From positions 749,001 through 813,000 of the forward strand of contig LR746273.1 in NCBI GenBank assembly GCA_902729315.2: 64,000 bases of DNA, in the 5' to 3' direction. Below, one piece after another: positions 1 through 11,000 of this stretch. Source of the stretch: Spirodela intermedia. Taxonomy: Eukaryota > Streptophyta > Magnoliopsida > Alismatales > Araceae. How positions within the stretch are numbered: position 1 is the stretch's first letter; each line of letters opens with the position of its first letter. A model generated the notes under the pieces. The model was not told the origin of the DNA and searched no databases. It was given only the letters and a program-made list of their open reading frames with translations. A program made the position numbers and the translations under genes.

Positions 1-98
1 TGGCTCTCCTGCAGCAGATCCTCAAGATCCATCTCGAAGTCCTCCAGACTCCCGCTCCCCAGACTCGACGGTATGGTCACGGGATCGTCCATCGCCAT
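1..98 (-). CDS. N-terminal coding exon of an unidentified protein (cut by left edge)
   Basis: Reading leftwards from an ATG at 98–96, the frame is open for 32 codons to the window edge. The predicted start is MAMDDPVTIPSSLGSGSLED, followed by an acidic stretch rich in Asp, Glu and Leu. The ATG sits directly after a good acceptor (TTTTTTGTAG, 108–99). A donor (AAG|GTGAGCA) lies at about 187, so a 5' UTR intron of about 89 bp (99–187) is likely, with the untranslated first exon upstream of it (position 188 and higher). I do not recognise the family; the visible residues are too few. The acidic N-terminus would fit a transcription or regulatory factor, but that is a guess. Confidence 0.5.
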   Translation of the reverse strand, partial: MAMDDPVTIPSSLGSGSLEDFEMDLEDLLQES

Positions 99-1136
99 CT
101 ACAAAAAACCCTATCGGGTTCAAGCACTACGACGGTAGAAATAGAATAACAGATGGAAGTCGGATCGAGGAAGACGGAAGTGCTCACCTTAAGCGATTTG
201 CCGCATCAATCAGGTCGGCACACCGGCGAGAAACGCCAAGGTGAGCCCGTCAAAACTCCTCGTGTCTGCAGACTCCCTATATAAAAAATTACGCCAACAA
301 AGCGGCGAAAATCGTCGAATAATCAGAATAGAACATCATGATCAGAAGGATAGCGAGGTCCACTCCATGTTCGCATCGCCGCCGCACCGAGATTCCACGC
401 CAACTGATCGGAGGGTTGAAAGGTCGCTGAGCGGAAAAGGCGAAGTTAGACACAGCAAAGACGGGGAGGAACCCAAACAGGAATAAAAGAAAAGGCGAAG
501 GGTGATAGAAGGGCAGGGAGGCGCTCCGCCATCGACGCCCCCCCCCCACGTGGGACCACTGGAACCGTCGGATCAGATCTGGAGGGGCAGAGGCGGAATT
601 ATTATCCCCTTCCTTTTCCGTTATAAAAATGGCGGAAAGGGTGACGGTAAAGTAACGGTCGCGATAGGAGATCCGCCAATGGCTCGAACCGGCTATACCC
701 GGTTCAAGCAGGCCGGCCCAGCACAAACCGATCCTATAAAACGAACACCCCCCTAAGCCCCGAGTCGCGGACTCGTTATAAACATCCCTGGAGCGATTCC
801 AACGCGGCGATCTGATTGGTTTCATAAAAACACAAGCTTTGAGAATCCCAATCGGCACATCCCATTCATTGAGGGGAGCCGCCAGAGCCTGGTAAGCACA
901 GGGGAAGCATCCTCGCATCCTTCCTCCCAGGGAACAGCCGCGGCATCCTTATCGAGGCACTGCATCGTATCTGCTGAGTCTGCAGGCAACGTATACATGA
1001 GACTGTGGGGGGGATACAGTAGCACACACTATAGGGGGTGAGGAGCTTACCGGGCCGCCCCGGGTTACCCTTCTGTGGGGCTGTTGTAGCCTCGTCCCTT
1101 GCGCAGAGGCGGAATCCGATTCTTCTGTCTAAGCCA
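99..1136. other. Intergenic/5' leader of the left-edge gene; no coding gene seen
   Basis: It holds the probable 5' UTR intron (99–187) and promoter of the left-edge minus-strand gene and the 3' flank of the palmitoyltransferase gene. Several open frames of 60–209 codons cross it on both strands, but none resembles a known family and several begin without an ATG. No convincing RNA gene or repeat was seen. Confidence 0.4.
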
Positions 1137-4100
1137 TTACTGTCTACTGGTTGGGAACTGGAGGCCGTCTCTGAGATGCCCGACCGCCAATGGGCACCAC
1201 CATTTCAGGGCATTCGGGCCTAGAGTCTGAGAAGCGGAGTGAAGGCAGATGTCTGAGCAAGAGCATGGAGAGCACATGGGATGTTGTAGAATCTGAAAAG
1301 AGAGCACAAGGAGATGACCGAGGAAAGGTTCTTGCACGGGCCGAGATCGAAGGGATGGTGGTAGCGTTGACCCGATTTCCTGGCCAGCCACATGGCCCTT
1401 ATCGCTTCACGGTACTGGTCAACAGATAATCAAGCCCAAGTCAATGCCCTTTGCAGGAATAGCAGCCCCTGTGGGCTACTGAAAATATCAACACCCACCT
1501 CGATGGTCGTCATGTTGTGACACATAAGGAAGATGTGCCAACCCAGCAGAGTGCCCAAGAGAATGCTTAAGATCATCACTGTTGAACCAAATGCAACCTG
1601 GTACAATTAATTGAAACCAGTGGAGAATGAATGAACTGTATAGAAAGGAAGTAGCCAATGTGCAGCTAGATGACATCTTAAGAGAATATCTGGCATCCCT
1701 GGTGAATTTAGTGAGGCCTTAATTTTTTTTCATGTAAAATGAACTGTATTCCCTTTGGCAAGCCTGTAGCTATTTTTTGGCCAGATAATCACAACGAGGG
1801 AAGAAATGGAGAAACAACAAAACACACTTACGTTAAAGAGCTTAGAAGAAGCTCTTTCAATGAACTTATGATCATTATGGAGTATATTACCCACAAATAC
1901 CACCTGAAATGAATGAAGATTACTTATATAAGATCTGTTTGGCAATTTGGCATCATGCTATGATGATGCTCTACACAAGAATAAAATATATGCGCAGATA
2001 AAAGTATAAAGAATGATGGTTCCTGAACCGGGGTTAGGCCAATTCACTTACCACTGAGTAGATGGAACTAATGGTCGCATTAAGAACAAAGATAATGAAG
2101 GGCTTATAATTTGCATATCCAACACAATTATTTATCCACAAACAATGGTGATCCTGAAAGCAAACACAAGCATTTGAGCGATTGAGCCGGCCTAGTAGTA
2201 GCTAAGGAAATAAAAAAATAACGATTACTCATGTAATGCAAGCTTTACAAATCATTGATTTTTAGCACTCACCATTTTCAGCACACACCTTCTGCAGACT
2301 CGGCAGTGGTGAGACCTTGGAGGTTTGTAACTGCTACACTTGCCACAGTACTTTAGACGAACGCCCTACTCGAAATGGTATATGATTCAGAGTCAATTAC
2401 AATCCCAAATACAGCAGACATGAAGTGCAGGGAGTCAAGCGCGCATCTCGTAAACCTGCCTTTCTAGTGCAGTCCATTTCAGCAGAAATGTTAACTAAAA
2501 AAGGGATTCCACTTCCGAAAAAAATAAAGGAAAGAAAGGGTTGTAAACCGCCACATGTGCAATTAAAATTCTGATTCATATATGATAAACAACTAAAGGG
2601 CACATTTTAATTTCGGAAGGAGCGCCCCTTCCCTCCCATCAACCACCATAAAAAATGTAGCAAAAGATGCAACAAAATTCAAGACGTAATGAACGGGCCA
2701 GTCAGACAGTTGGAAGTCCCAGCTTAGTGCATGCCAGAAATGAAACGCAACGGATGCATTTAAATTGAACAACCCTTACGCAGGTACAACAAGGACCGAC
2801 CCTTCCCTGTCATCAGCTTCGGCTAGCGCAATTGATGCAATTGATTCTTCATGAGCACAAAAGCACCAGAGAAGAATGCCGTAAACAGATGCAACGAATT
2901 GGAGACGAAATGATCAAACCAGTTAGACAGCTGGAAGGCCCAGATTAGTGCATGCCAGGAATGAAACATAATGGATGGATTTAACTTGAACAGCCGTCAC
3001 TGATCTTCCGGGATCAGTGACGGGCCCAGCTGAGCACAGCCTGGAACGAATGCACTAGCGTCTGCAATTTTCATTTCTACTGAGCCAACAAAACTGAAAG
3101 ATTGAAACCTAACATTATTCTTAAAAAGTATCATGAAAGTTCGTAAATTCTATAGGATGAAATCCGTTGCAATCATTTTCATTTCAACACTGGCGTGCAA
3201 GAGTTCACCAATCCTCCAGAGAGGAATTCATGGGCCACACCTTGAAATTTGAGAGGGGATAACAAAGAACCAACAGATTGGTTCTTCTCCCTCTCCCGTT
3301 AGAGATCTGTATACCAGTCACCAGCTAGATTTAAGCTCCCTCGAACATTAGAAAGATCAACATTGAAAAGCTTCTTGCCCTTCACAACAATCACAAGCAA
3401 AACTCCTTGGCAACAAAAACCGCCTGAGGATGCTTCATAGAAGCAGATAGATGGGATTGGTTTGATCACCCAAGGAATATCTACCATCAGAGACAAGTCT
3501 GGACTAAATGAATACAATTCATACTGGCGTCCAGGATGAGAAGGATTTCATGTACCATAAATTATAGAAGCACAGATTTTTCAGGGAAACGAGATGGGGG
3601 TTTACAAAAAGTTTTCTTTCGTATGGCATTTTGACACAGAAAGATCGAATGACATTACTTTAAGGAGTTTTCTAATTAGCGTCTGAAATCCATATGGAGA
3701 ACCAAAAATCGGAATTCCGAACGTCTTTCAAGTTCTCAAAAATGAAGTTGACAGATATCATGGATCTACCGCTAGTTGATAATGATAGGGCCCATAGAGT
3801 ATGAAAAAGAAGAAACGTGACGAAAAGAAACCGGTTATCTACACAGTACCAAAATAAAGTGAACTTTTGTGCAAATTCCTTTGATGAATATTGCTCACGC
3901 CTAGGAGTTCAGCCATATGATTTGAAAACTTGGGATGACATCCAAAAGTATGAAATATTCTCCGTATATATCAAACTTTTGGTTCAGATATAAGGTAACA
4001 AGAATGTGATGAAAAGAAAAAAAGCTGTGGATAGCCATATGCAATACCTACCCCACGATGACATTGAATGGGATGATTATGACATTGGGTATTTTAAAAT

Positions 4101-4924
4101 AAACTCCTAATTGCATAATTGAGCTTTTTTTCTTACATGATATTTAATATTTTATATACCTCAAAACGTGAGAGAGTACTGAGAGAAAATGTCTTAATTG
4201 AAGATATACACACAACTGAGGAGCAAATTTCGAGACAAGGTTGCTAAAGAAAAGTTATAGCAAAGGTAAATTTGATGAGAACCTTCACACAGAAATTGCG
4301 AGAAAATGGTCCTAAAGAGAAAATTGGTAGACATGACACCTGTGGAGACAAGTAGGTTTTAAAGCATCACGAGATAAACCGGCAAAGAGATTTTTCACGG
4401 GACTCTATAGAACCTACTGGGACAATCGCATCCAAGGAGAGAAGTCGACTAAGCGAGATAGAGAGAAGGGAATCTGTCAAGAAAGATACCCCTAAAACCT
4501 CCCCTCCACCAAACATTACACATCAATCAGTTCCTGTACCAGAAGAAAACAGATCAAGAACGATTCCCCGTATCCAAGGATACACCATCTTCTCATTCTC
4601 TTCCTAACTCCGACGTGTCAAAACAGGAAACTGATGAGATGCACGAAGAAAAAATTGGATGCATACATTTCCATCAGATCCCTCCATATCCGGCACGAAG
4701 GAGGCGGGAACCTGGCCTGGATCGATGACAACAGAAGCACAGAAGGACGCGAGGCACATGAGCGCGAGGTAGCTGAAGACAAGAGCACTGCAAATCCCGG
4801 CGGCGCTTCGCAGGCCCAACCAGCTCTCGACGAAAACGAACACAGTGCAGTAGTAGACGAAGCCAATCAGCGAGATCACGGCAATCACGGGCAGAGACAG
4901 GAATCTCCTGCCCCCCCTCCCCAT
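1137..4924 (-). CDS. DHHC-type protein S-acyltransferase (PAT15/PAT16-like)
   Basis: This enzyme transfers palmitate to cysteines of target proteins at endomembranes. Exons: 4924–4667, 2365–2273, 2153–2052, 1903–1832, 1597–1499, 1414–1319, 1226–1137 (269 aa as modelled). Exon 1 has an Arg/Gly-rich start and two hydrophobic segments, then a DPGQVP motif. Exon 2 carries the Cys-rich domain ([20 protein letters not shown]), and exon 3 opens with the catalytic DHHC and WINNCVG. Exon 5 encodes a membrane segment ending in the family's TTxE motif (TTIE). Exon 6 has AIRAMWLA and exon 7 [10 protein letters not shown] start at the ATG at 4924 because [13 protein letters not shown] aligns with family starts; the longer frame to 4993 begins with GTG. 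Relative to Arabidopsis PAT16, about eight residues are missing between exons 1 and 2, so a short exon may lie in the 2.3-kb first intron. The intron after exon 6 has an unusual donor (GTCATC). The last five introns are short and phase is kept throughout. Confidence 0.85.
2668..2996. repeat. Diverged tandem duplication inside PAT intron 1
   Basis: About 105–110 bp around 2668–2780 recur at about 2891–2996, some 220 bp apart in direct orientation. Both copies share the blocks GCAAC…GAC-TAATGA, CAGTCAGACAG/CAGTTAGACAG, TTAGTGCATGCCAG and AATGAAAC. Divergence of roughly 15–20% suggests an old local duplication or two copies of an unnamed element. It is non-coding. Confidence 0.55.
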
Positions 4925-5160
4925 CACAGACCACCCGAGCGCTCCTCCACCGTCCCCAGATCGAGAGGCAAAACGGGCTATTCCGCTCAGCACGGGAATC
5001 TCAGAGTGAATACGCAGACGCTAAACACGAGATCAGATCCATCGGCCCATTTTCAACCCGTTAGCTTGTTGGGCCTTCTATGTCCGCCTGGACAACCCAA
5101 AAAAACCCATTTTCAGCCCATTTACAGCCTATTTTGAAAAATTATTTGAATTTAATAATA
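4925..5160 (-). promoter_or_regulatory. PAT 5' region with clustered GGCCCA/GGGCC motifs
   Basis: Upstream of the PAT start there are repeated GCCCA/GGGCC motifs (CGGCCCATT near 5045, TTGGGCC near 5070, CAGCCCA near 5114). These resemble the site II (TGGGCY) elements of TATA-less plant housekeeping promoters. No clear TATA box was seen. The promoter role is inferred from position and motif only. Confidence 0.35.
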
Positions 5161-5283
5161 AATAAGGTTAATTAGTTTCGTGTACTTATCGATTTTATGT
5201 CGCCTATTTTTAATTAGTCGCTAATATTTCCTGACGATTTTTGTCTCTTTAAATCACGTAAATGACGTCATTTAAAGAAGGGT

Positions 5284-5318
<35 letters not shown>

Positions 5319-5866
5319 TGATAGATAGCAGTCCACTCAGAGCTCGCTGTTGTCTCCGGAAGATCTATCCTGATTGAGCAACCCCACGAGGCCGTACCAC
5401 TCGCGTCTCTCTAAGAGAGAGAAACAGAGACAGACAGAGGAGGGGGACAGGGATAGTTTTATATTCCAAAAATGCCCTCCGGGGTTCTGTGGCCCCGCCA
5501 CCGGCAGACTCTAAAATCTTCCAATTCCGTACGACCGCCCGTCGGAGAACACTGTGGGGGTAGGAGGAGATCACGACACGTACCCACCGAACCTCCTCCC
5601 CCGCGCGAGCGTCCAAAGAGAGGCACTAGCGACCCGTACGGACGTTGTCCTCTTCACGTGCCCCGACGAGCCAAAACCTGGCCCGGTCCCTCGGAAACGG
5701 TTGGTAGTGATAGAGAGAGAGCCAGTTTTTTTTCCCCCAAAAGGAGAGAGAAATCTACCACACGTCGTATTTTACGGGGTTTTTCTCGAGTACAGAGATT
5801 TAAAAAGTTATTTGGGCTCGTGGTGGGCTGAACGGAGCAGCCAGGCCCAGCAGGCGGAGACCTCCT
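5161..5866. other. Intergenic, microsatellite-bearing
   Basis: It contains a GA microsatellite at about 5289–5314 and GC-rich DNA with 80–120-codon open frames on both strands at 5365–5898. None of these translates to a recognisable domain. I see no gene. Confidence 0.4.
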
Positions 5867-6036
5867 TATTTACTAAAAATATAACTTATAAGCTCTAATC
5901 GAAGTGTATTTTCGGATATAAAGAATACAGCCGACCGTGTAATTATTTGGGGAGAAATCTTATCATCGACGAGATCCGAGCTAGACTACCCAATCTTGCC
6001 ACGTGTCTATCCCGTAATATCTCTCGTCCTCCCCCC

Positions 6037-6091
<55 letters not shown>

Positions 6092-6486
6092 AACTCGACT
6101 GGTTCAATGACTTCACGCTCATTTGTTTAAACAGGGTGGGAGGGGATGAGAGATATTATGAGATAGACACGTGGCAAGATTGTGTAGTCTAGCTCGGATC
6201 TCGTCGATGATAAGATTTCTCCCCAAATAATTACACGGTCGGCTGTATTCTTTATATCCGAAAATACACTTCGATTAGAGCTTATAAATTATATTTTTAG
6301 TAAATAAAAAATATAACCGACCGTGTATTTATTTGGGTTGAATATTATAATCGACAAGATCCGAGCTAGACTACACAATCTTGCAACGTCTGTCTCATAA
6401 TCTCTCTCATTCTTCCCCTCTCTACCTCTCTCTCTCTCTCTCTCTCTAAACTTGACTGGTTCAATGCCTTCACGCTCATTTGTTTA
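5867..6486. mobile_element. Foldback (inverted-repeat) element with an extra third partial copy
   Basis: Arm 1 (5867–6035) is repeated in inverted orientation as arm 2 (about 6135–6307); the arms are about 170 bp with only scattered mismatches. The spacer is a CT microsatellite plus CGACTGGTTCAATGACTTCA-like sequence. The outermost ends read TTATTTACTAAAAATATA inward on both sides. A third, more diverged copy of arm 1 plus spacer follows in direct orientation (about 6308–6486), including its own CT tract and GACTGGTTCAATG block. Each full arm contains a G-box CACGTG (6000–6005 and 6168–6173). No target-site duplication was recognised and no protein is encoded, so it looks like a MITE-like or foldback element or a local inverted duplication. 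Transcripts across it would form a long hairpin. Confidence 0.7.
6032..6090. repeat. CT microsatellite in the foldback loop
   Basis: Nearly uninterrupted (CT)n of about 50 bp between the two inverted arms. A shorter CT tract occurs in the third copy at about 6424–6448. Confidence 0.9.
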
Positions 6487-6518
6487 CTGGACTGCTTGCC
6501 CAGTGCTGACGTCGTCAT

Positions 6519-6528
6519 TTTATATAGG
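6519..6528 (+). promoter_or_regulatory. Candidate TATA box for the MIR172 primary transcript
   Basis: TTTATATAGG at 6518–6527 lies about 1 kb upstream of the miR172 hairpin on the same strand, with initiation expected near 6555. It is only about 35 bp downstream of the end of the repeat cluster at 5867–6486. Position and motif support it; no transcript evidence is available. Confidence 0.45.
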
Positions 6529-7555
6529 CTTAGAATTGGCTCCGTGGTTCTCTGTAAGATTTAATGTGTACGGTCTCCCTTTGCCGGGCGGAGCTGATTA
6601 TTAATTATCCACCCAAAAATCGAGCTCTTGAAAGTGGGTCTTGGTGGTGGAGCGAGTTGAAGGATTTCTTTGAGAACGTTCAATTTTTTTTTATAAAAAG
6701 TGATGTTTTTCTTTTTTACCGGAGTAATCAAGATATTATCCTTTGGGTTTGTGGATTATTATTAAGGGGTCCGCGATGTGGATAGAGTGAGGAGGTGTAT
6801 CTTCTCTCTCTAGACCTTCGTTTTGTGACTTGATCTCTGGCTTGGCTCCTCTGATTCTCTCTCTTGCAGGCAATGGGTGGTTGATTCATGGTGACTGGAT
6901 ACTAATAGGTCGCAGTAAAATCGCCGGAGCTCGTCGGCGGTTGTATATTCGAGCTCCTTCCAGCGTCCGCAAGAGGACAAGCAGTGGTCCTCGTTGAGAT
7001 GTCTCCCGCTAGCCCCCCTCTCTTTCTCTTCTCCCCTCCCTCAACAACGCTTCGCAAAAGCTCTCTCTCTCCCTCTCTCTCCCTCTCTCTATATCTTGCT
7101 CTCTCTCCCCCACTCTCGCCTCAACCATTTCCTCCCCTCATCCTCCGTCCCCGTACAATTATTCGGATCATATCATAGGTGGGTGTAGCCTTTTTCTTCC
7201 TCCTAAGGTCAGTAGGCGGTGGCTACATCGCCGGGGGCGGAGAAGAAGGACGCCGAAAGATCTTCCGGGCTCGGACACTCCTCATTCTTCTTCTCCCGGA
7301 GAGGGCAACTAGTCTAGGGAGAGAGGGAGGGGACGACTCACCCGTGGCCATCCTCTACTTTAGTAGCACGTCATTGCATGCATCCGGTCTCCTCTCTTTC
7401 TCGATCTCTCATCCGAACCCGGCTCTCATAGCCTCCCTCTCCCCTCCCATCCACCCCCCCGCGCTCTCTCTCTCTCTCTCTCTTTCTCTAGATGTATATA
7501 TCTTCGTAGTGTGCTTCTTCCCCTCCTGCGCTTCGCGGTATTTGAGATTCTAAAC

Positions 7556-7682
7556 AGTCGGCATTTGCTGGAGTAGCATCAGCAAGATTCACACAGACCG
7601 AGCGGTGGGCTCGTTTTCATCGTATGCCTTATCGATCGAGATGAGAATCTTGATGATGCTGCATCGGCAATCGTCGACTCCC
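7556..7682 (+). ncRNA. MIR172: MIR172 precursor hairpin
   Basis: Positions 7644–7664 match mature miR172 (AGAATCTTGATGATGCTGCA plus a final T). The opposite arm at 7573–7593 (GTAGCATCAGCAAGATTCAC plus A) pairs with it with few mismatches and matches the usual miR172* form. Pairing continues outward: GTCGGCATTTGCTGG at 7557–7571 pairs with the segment ending in CGGCAATCGTCGAC near 7681. The loop is about 50 nt. miR172 directs repression of AP2-like transcription factors and controls phase change and flower identity. The dominant product should be the 3' arm. No other family member was seen nearby. Confidence 0.93.
7644..7664 (+). ncRNA. miR172: Mature miR172 (3p)
   Basis: The 21-nt sequence is identical, as far as I recall, to the canonical plant miR172a/b form, beginning AGAATCTTGATGATG. 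It lies on the 3' arm as in all known MIR172 genes. Confidence 0.92.
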
Positions 7683-8617
7683 TCGAGCAGGGGCCTCGCC
7701 GCTGCCTTCAGATCCCACTTCGAATTCGCGGTGAGCGTCGGCCCGAGGTCAACCGCCATCGTCACCTTCTTCCTCTCTCTCTCTCTCTCTAAACACCGGT
7801 TCTTGCATGGTTTTACGCTTGTCGTTCTTCTGGGTTCTGCATCTCAGGAGACCAACGAAAGCCAACGCCTTGAGCTTCTCTCCGGATGGTTCCTGTTTCT
7901 TCTATCGTTGATCGTTCTCAGGGACCAGTGAGCGGAAGGGATCGACGCAGCGGCTTCTTCTCTGGGTTTCCTCCGGGATTTCGTTCATCTGGATGAACCG
8001 ACAGTTCTCTCCCCGGGAATCTTTCATTCCTGACAGGACCTCTACTGAGCTACTGCTGGGATTCATGGCCGCGTTTGTCTATCACAGGGGGGGGGAGTTT
8101 AACGAGTTAAATAGGCGTTTCTTCTCGAATTCTCTCCATTTCTTGCTCTATCCCTCAGTTGCTCGCGTTGAAACTCAGTCAGAGCGAGCGAGCGAGCGAA
8201 CGAGCGAGAGAGAGAGAGAGAGATGACGTTCTATCCTCCGCTCAGTGCGGTGCAACGAGTTCTCTCCGAGGAAGAGGAGCGTCGGGAGAGAGAGGAACGG
8301 AGAGGAATATCCGACAAGAGGCCGAGTAGGAGCCATGGGAGAGAAGTCAAATGAGAAGGTGGACCTGCCTCGAGGGCAATGCCACAGATCCATGGTCGAA
8401 AAAGGGGACCAGCTTCTGGGCCAATCCCTGTCTCTCTCGTCTCGACATGCACACCCAACACTGAGTACCCCTTCCTTTCAACACGGAAAAACACGCACCA
8501 GCGCAGCCACAGACTCATGCACCGTAAACCATTTGAATCTCTCTTCTCCATCGGAGTATCGTCCAGCTTCCACGTAGCGGCTGCTGTGTTTCTCTATCTG
8601 AGCCGGGGTTGAAGTGC

Positions 8618-8618
<1 letters not shown>

Positions 8619-8662
<44 letters not shown>
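8619..8662. repeat. GA microsatellite
   Basis: About 44 bp of (GA)n. A related GAGC/GAGA tract lies at about 8185–8222. The interval from here to 9033 shows no gene. Confidence 0.9.
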
Positions 8663-8664
<2 letters not shown>

Positions 8665-9033
8665 CCCAATCCACAGTTTACTTCTCCCCCGTTCTCAAAA
8701 TTCATGCTCGTACAGATAAACTAAAATACAAGGAAACCCCGCTGCGAATACTAAACGGCAGGAACGGATGTGGGTCGAAGATACGCGCCGGATCTTATAG
8801 CAATATCTGTGAAACATTGCAATACGATGATTAATCTAAAGATCACTCTGAGAAGATTACCAAAGTGGGAAAAAATCGAAAACCACGGGAGACACAAAAA
8901 CCGGAATGGGTTTTCATAAAAAATATAAACAACGGAGACAAAGGGCATGAAAATCACGAAAACATGGATAAAAATGACGCCTTTCTCCCGGCCTTCTTTC
9001 ACCGAAGAGAGAGAAAGTGAAGGAAAACGCGGA

Positions 9034-11000
9034 TCATCTCACCTTCCCACTTCCTTTGCAGGCTGTACAGGACCGAGATGCTGAGCACTTGTTACAGTAA
9101 GTCCACTTCCTTGGAAGCCTTGATCAGAAGAGTAAACAAGAAATGTGAGGATGAGTTATCGTAGTAGATTTCCGAGGAGAGATGATGCTCACCCGGCCGT
9201 GTATCGGGTTGCCATGTTCTTCGCGGTCAACCTCGCCTTCTCCGCATTTTCGTCTGTCAACTTTTTAAGCACGAATCCTTCTCCTTTACATTCAGAGCAG
9301 ATGCCAGAGCCACCACAGTCTTCGCATGTAGCGAAAGAACTCTGCCTAGCAAGTATCGAGACAAGAGAACATCAACACATGGGTCAGAAGGATGGCATCT
9401 TGAGATAGAGAGTTAGAATATACATCTTTGTTGGGGGAAGCCTCAGGGATCCTTCTCAAAAAGGTTGCAGCTGCACCCACTGCAACGGCTGTAACGATGA
9501 CTGATACAGCTGTTTCCGGTAATGCTGATAACACCAAGCATCTTTCTCTTCTTCCCCTACGTGGCCTTGGATTGTCCAAAGACCAAATGCTGTCCGTTCC
9601 CCAATCTAGGATCGTTGGCCTTGCTTTTTCTTGGGCTTAATGGCGTCAAGTGATAGAGTCAATATAGACACATCAGGTTATCAATGGAAATTTCTAGCAA
9701 AGCACCAATCCAATGTTGTGAAAAGTATAAAAAAATAAAGAAATATGTGACTACCCATGGAATAAATGGGTACAAAATACGGCAGTTCGTAACAATCCAT
9801 AGGTTTGCTGATAGGATGATTGAGATCCAGGGTAGAATTTGGGAAAGTTGCGAAGATAAAGACCTTCGGAATTCCATCCGAAAGACTCTTGGGAATGTTG
9901 CACATCGAATTCTATTCGACGTCCCCAGATCTAATTTTTCACTGTATGCTTTAACGGGAAACCGTTTGAAGCTGAGACGAGATGATAAGAACTTGGAAGA
10001 TAACAGGAAAGAAAAACAAAAAGGTCACCAATAGGAAGCATTCAGCCGGTGAATAAGTGATTGGAGACGTTGATCGCCCCGAGAAAAGAACAAAATTGAA
10101 CTTCTTGTCTGGGAATGCCATTCCCATGGCCAATGTTGCGGATGATGAGGATGTACGACCACAGATCAATAGCAGGATGATATGTTGAAATGGAAATGAC
10201 TCTTGAAAATTCTAGTAGAGAAAAGTTTATAATATAGAACTAACCCTTATTTGATCAATTTTTTTTTTTTTTCAGGGAAGAGGGAAAATGGAAAAGGCGA
10301 GTTGAGTACATATGGGTTGGCTATCACATTGGAGCACATAATAAGATCTCTCCAGAAAGTCAATCGCTTGTCAGGATGTAATGGCATATTGATCTTTCTT
10401 TCAAATACATTTATCGGAATAGGCAATACGATAATTTCAGAGCATAATTTCCCGATTTTATACCCGAATGTTTGAAAAATTCTGCTTTCCAGATTCATAA
10501 TAAGATAAACCGTTCCTGTTATGTACTTGTTGTCCACATAATCAAAGCAGCGATGAAATATCCTTTATTTTCAACGCATACGCACCACCTTATAAGTGAG
10601 TTCCGGAAGGTGCATTGTTCATGGAGTACAGAAATTTCAGAACTAACCATCTCCGATGCTACGAACGGTTTAGCAAAAACCTATGTTATCTGCACATTGC
10701 TTTTAATTCATGCGCAGCAATGTTATTATTCCACCCAAAACGTTTCAATGAGGCACAGACGTCGCAAAAAGAAACCAAAAGTGGTCACTAAACAAGGCAG
10801 TACAACCAGATTGCAGGGAGCGGAGTCCGAACATAACAGCAACGAGATGGACAGGCCGCAAGTATGCAGGAGCAAACAGATTACAGGGAGTGGAGCCCGA
10901 ACATGAGAAACATGATTCCGTACTGCAGCGCAGAGATTGCCTAACCATGTCGCCTTGAACAGCACGGTGCCGTGGCCGCGGTAGTGAGCCTCAGCGCCAT
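9034..11000 (-). CDS. Plastid-targeted DnaJ-type Cys-rich zinc-finger protein with a membrane segment
   Basis: Four exons: 11000–10946, 9605–9424, 9341–9193, 9118–9034 (156 aa). Exon 1 encodes MALRLTTAATAPCCSRRH, a typical chloroplast transit start, and its phase (one base) fits exon 2 exactly. Residues about 51–68 form one hydrophobic segment (VSVIVTAVAVGAAATFL). The rest is a DnaJ-like zinc-binding domain: C85EDCGGSG, C94SECKGEG, then C137NKC and C146TACKGSG, four CxxC pairs in all. Between them lies KLTDENAEKARLTAKNMATRYTAG-type sequence, known from small plant DnaJ/Hsp40 Cys-rich proteins. There is no J domain. Such proteins act in plastid protein folding or thylakoid biogenesis, but this one's role is unknown. 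The acceptor of exon 3 was placed at GGCAG|AGT, because the upstream AG would break frame. The gene is divergent from VPS54, with 649 bp between the start codons. Confidence 0.82.

Larger units (their letters stand above)
6555..8600 (+). ncRNA. Probable MIR172 primary transcript region
   Basis: The roughly 2 kb around the miR172 hairpin has no credible protein gene: open frames are low-complexity CT-rich shadows. It has features of a non-coding polymerase II transcript, namely an upstream TATA-like box, a possible splice acceptor (CTCTCTTGCAG near 6870) and several CT tracts. Extents are approximate, and the 3' end is not visible beyond a GA tract at 8619–8662. Confidence 0.4.

Noticed and set aside
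289-918. 209-codon minus-strand frame
   Set aside because: No recognisable domain, atypical composition, and it overlaps the probable 5' leader of the left-edge gene.
4604-4993. Longer palmitoyltransferase start at 4993
   Set aside because: That codon is GTG; the first ATG in frame (4924) matches family N-termini.
9684-10034. 116-codon plus-strand frame
   Set aside because: It lies inside intron 1 of the DnaJ-ZF gene and shows no family similarity or conserved-looking pattern.
10472-10906. 144-codon plus-strand frame
   Set aside because: It does not start at ATG, has no domain and lies in the same intron. A small duplicated block (CAGATT-CAGGGAG-GGAG-CCGAACAT) explains its repetitive tail.
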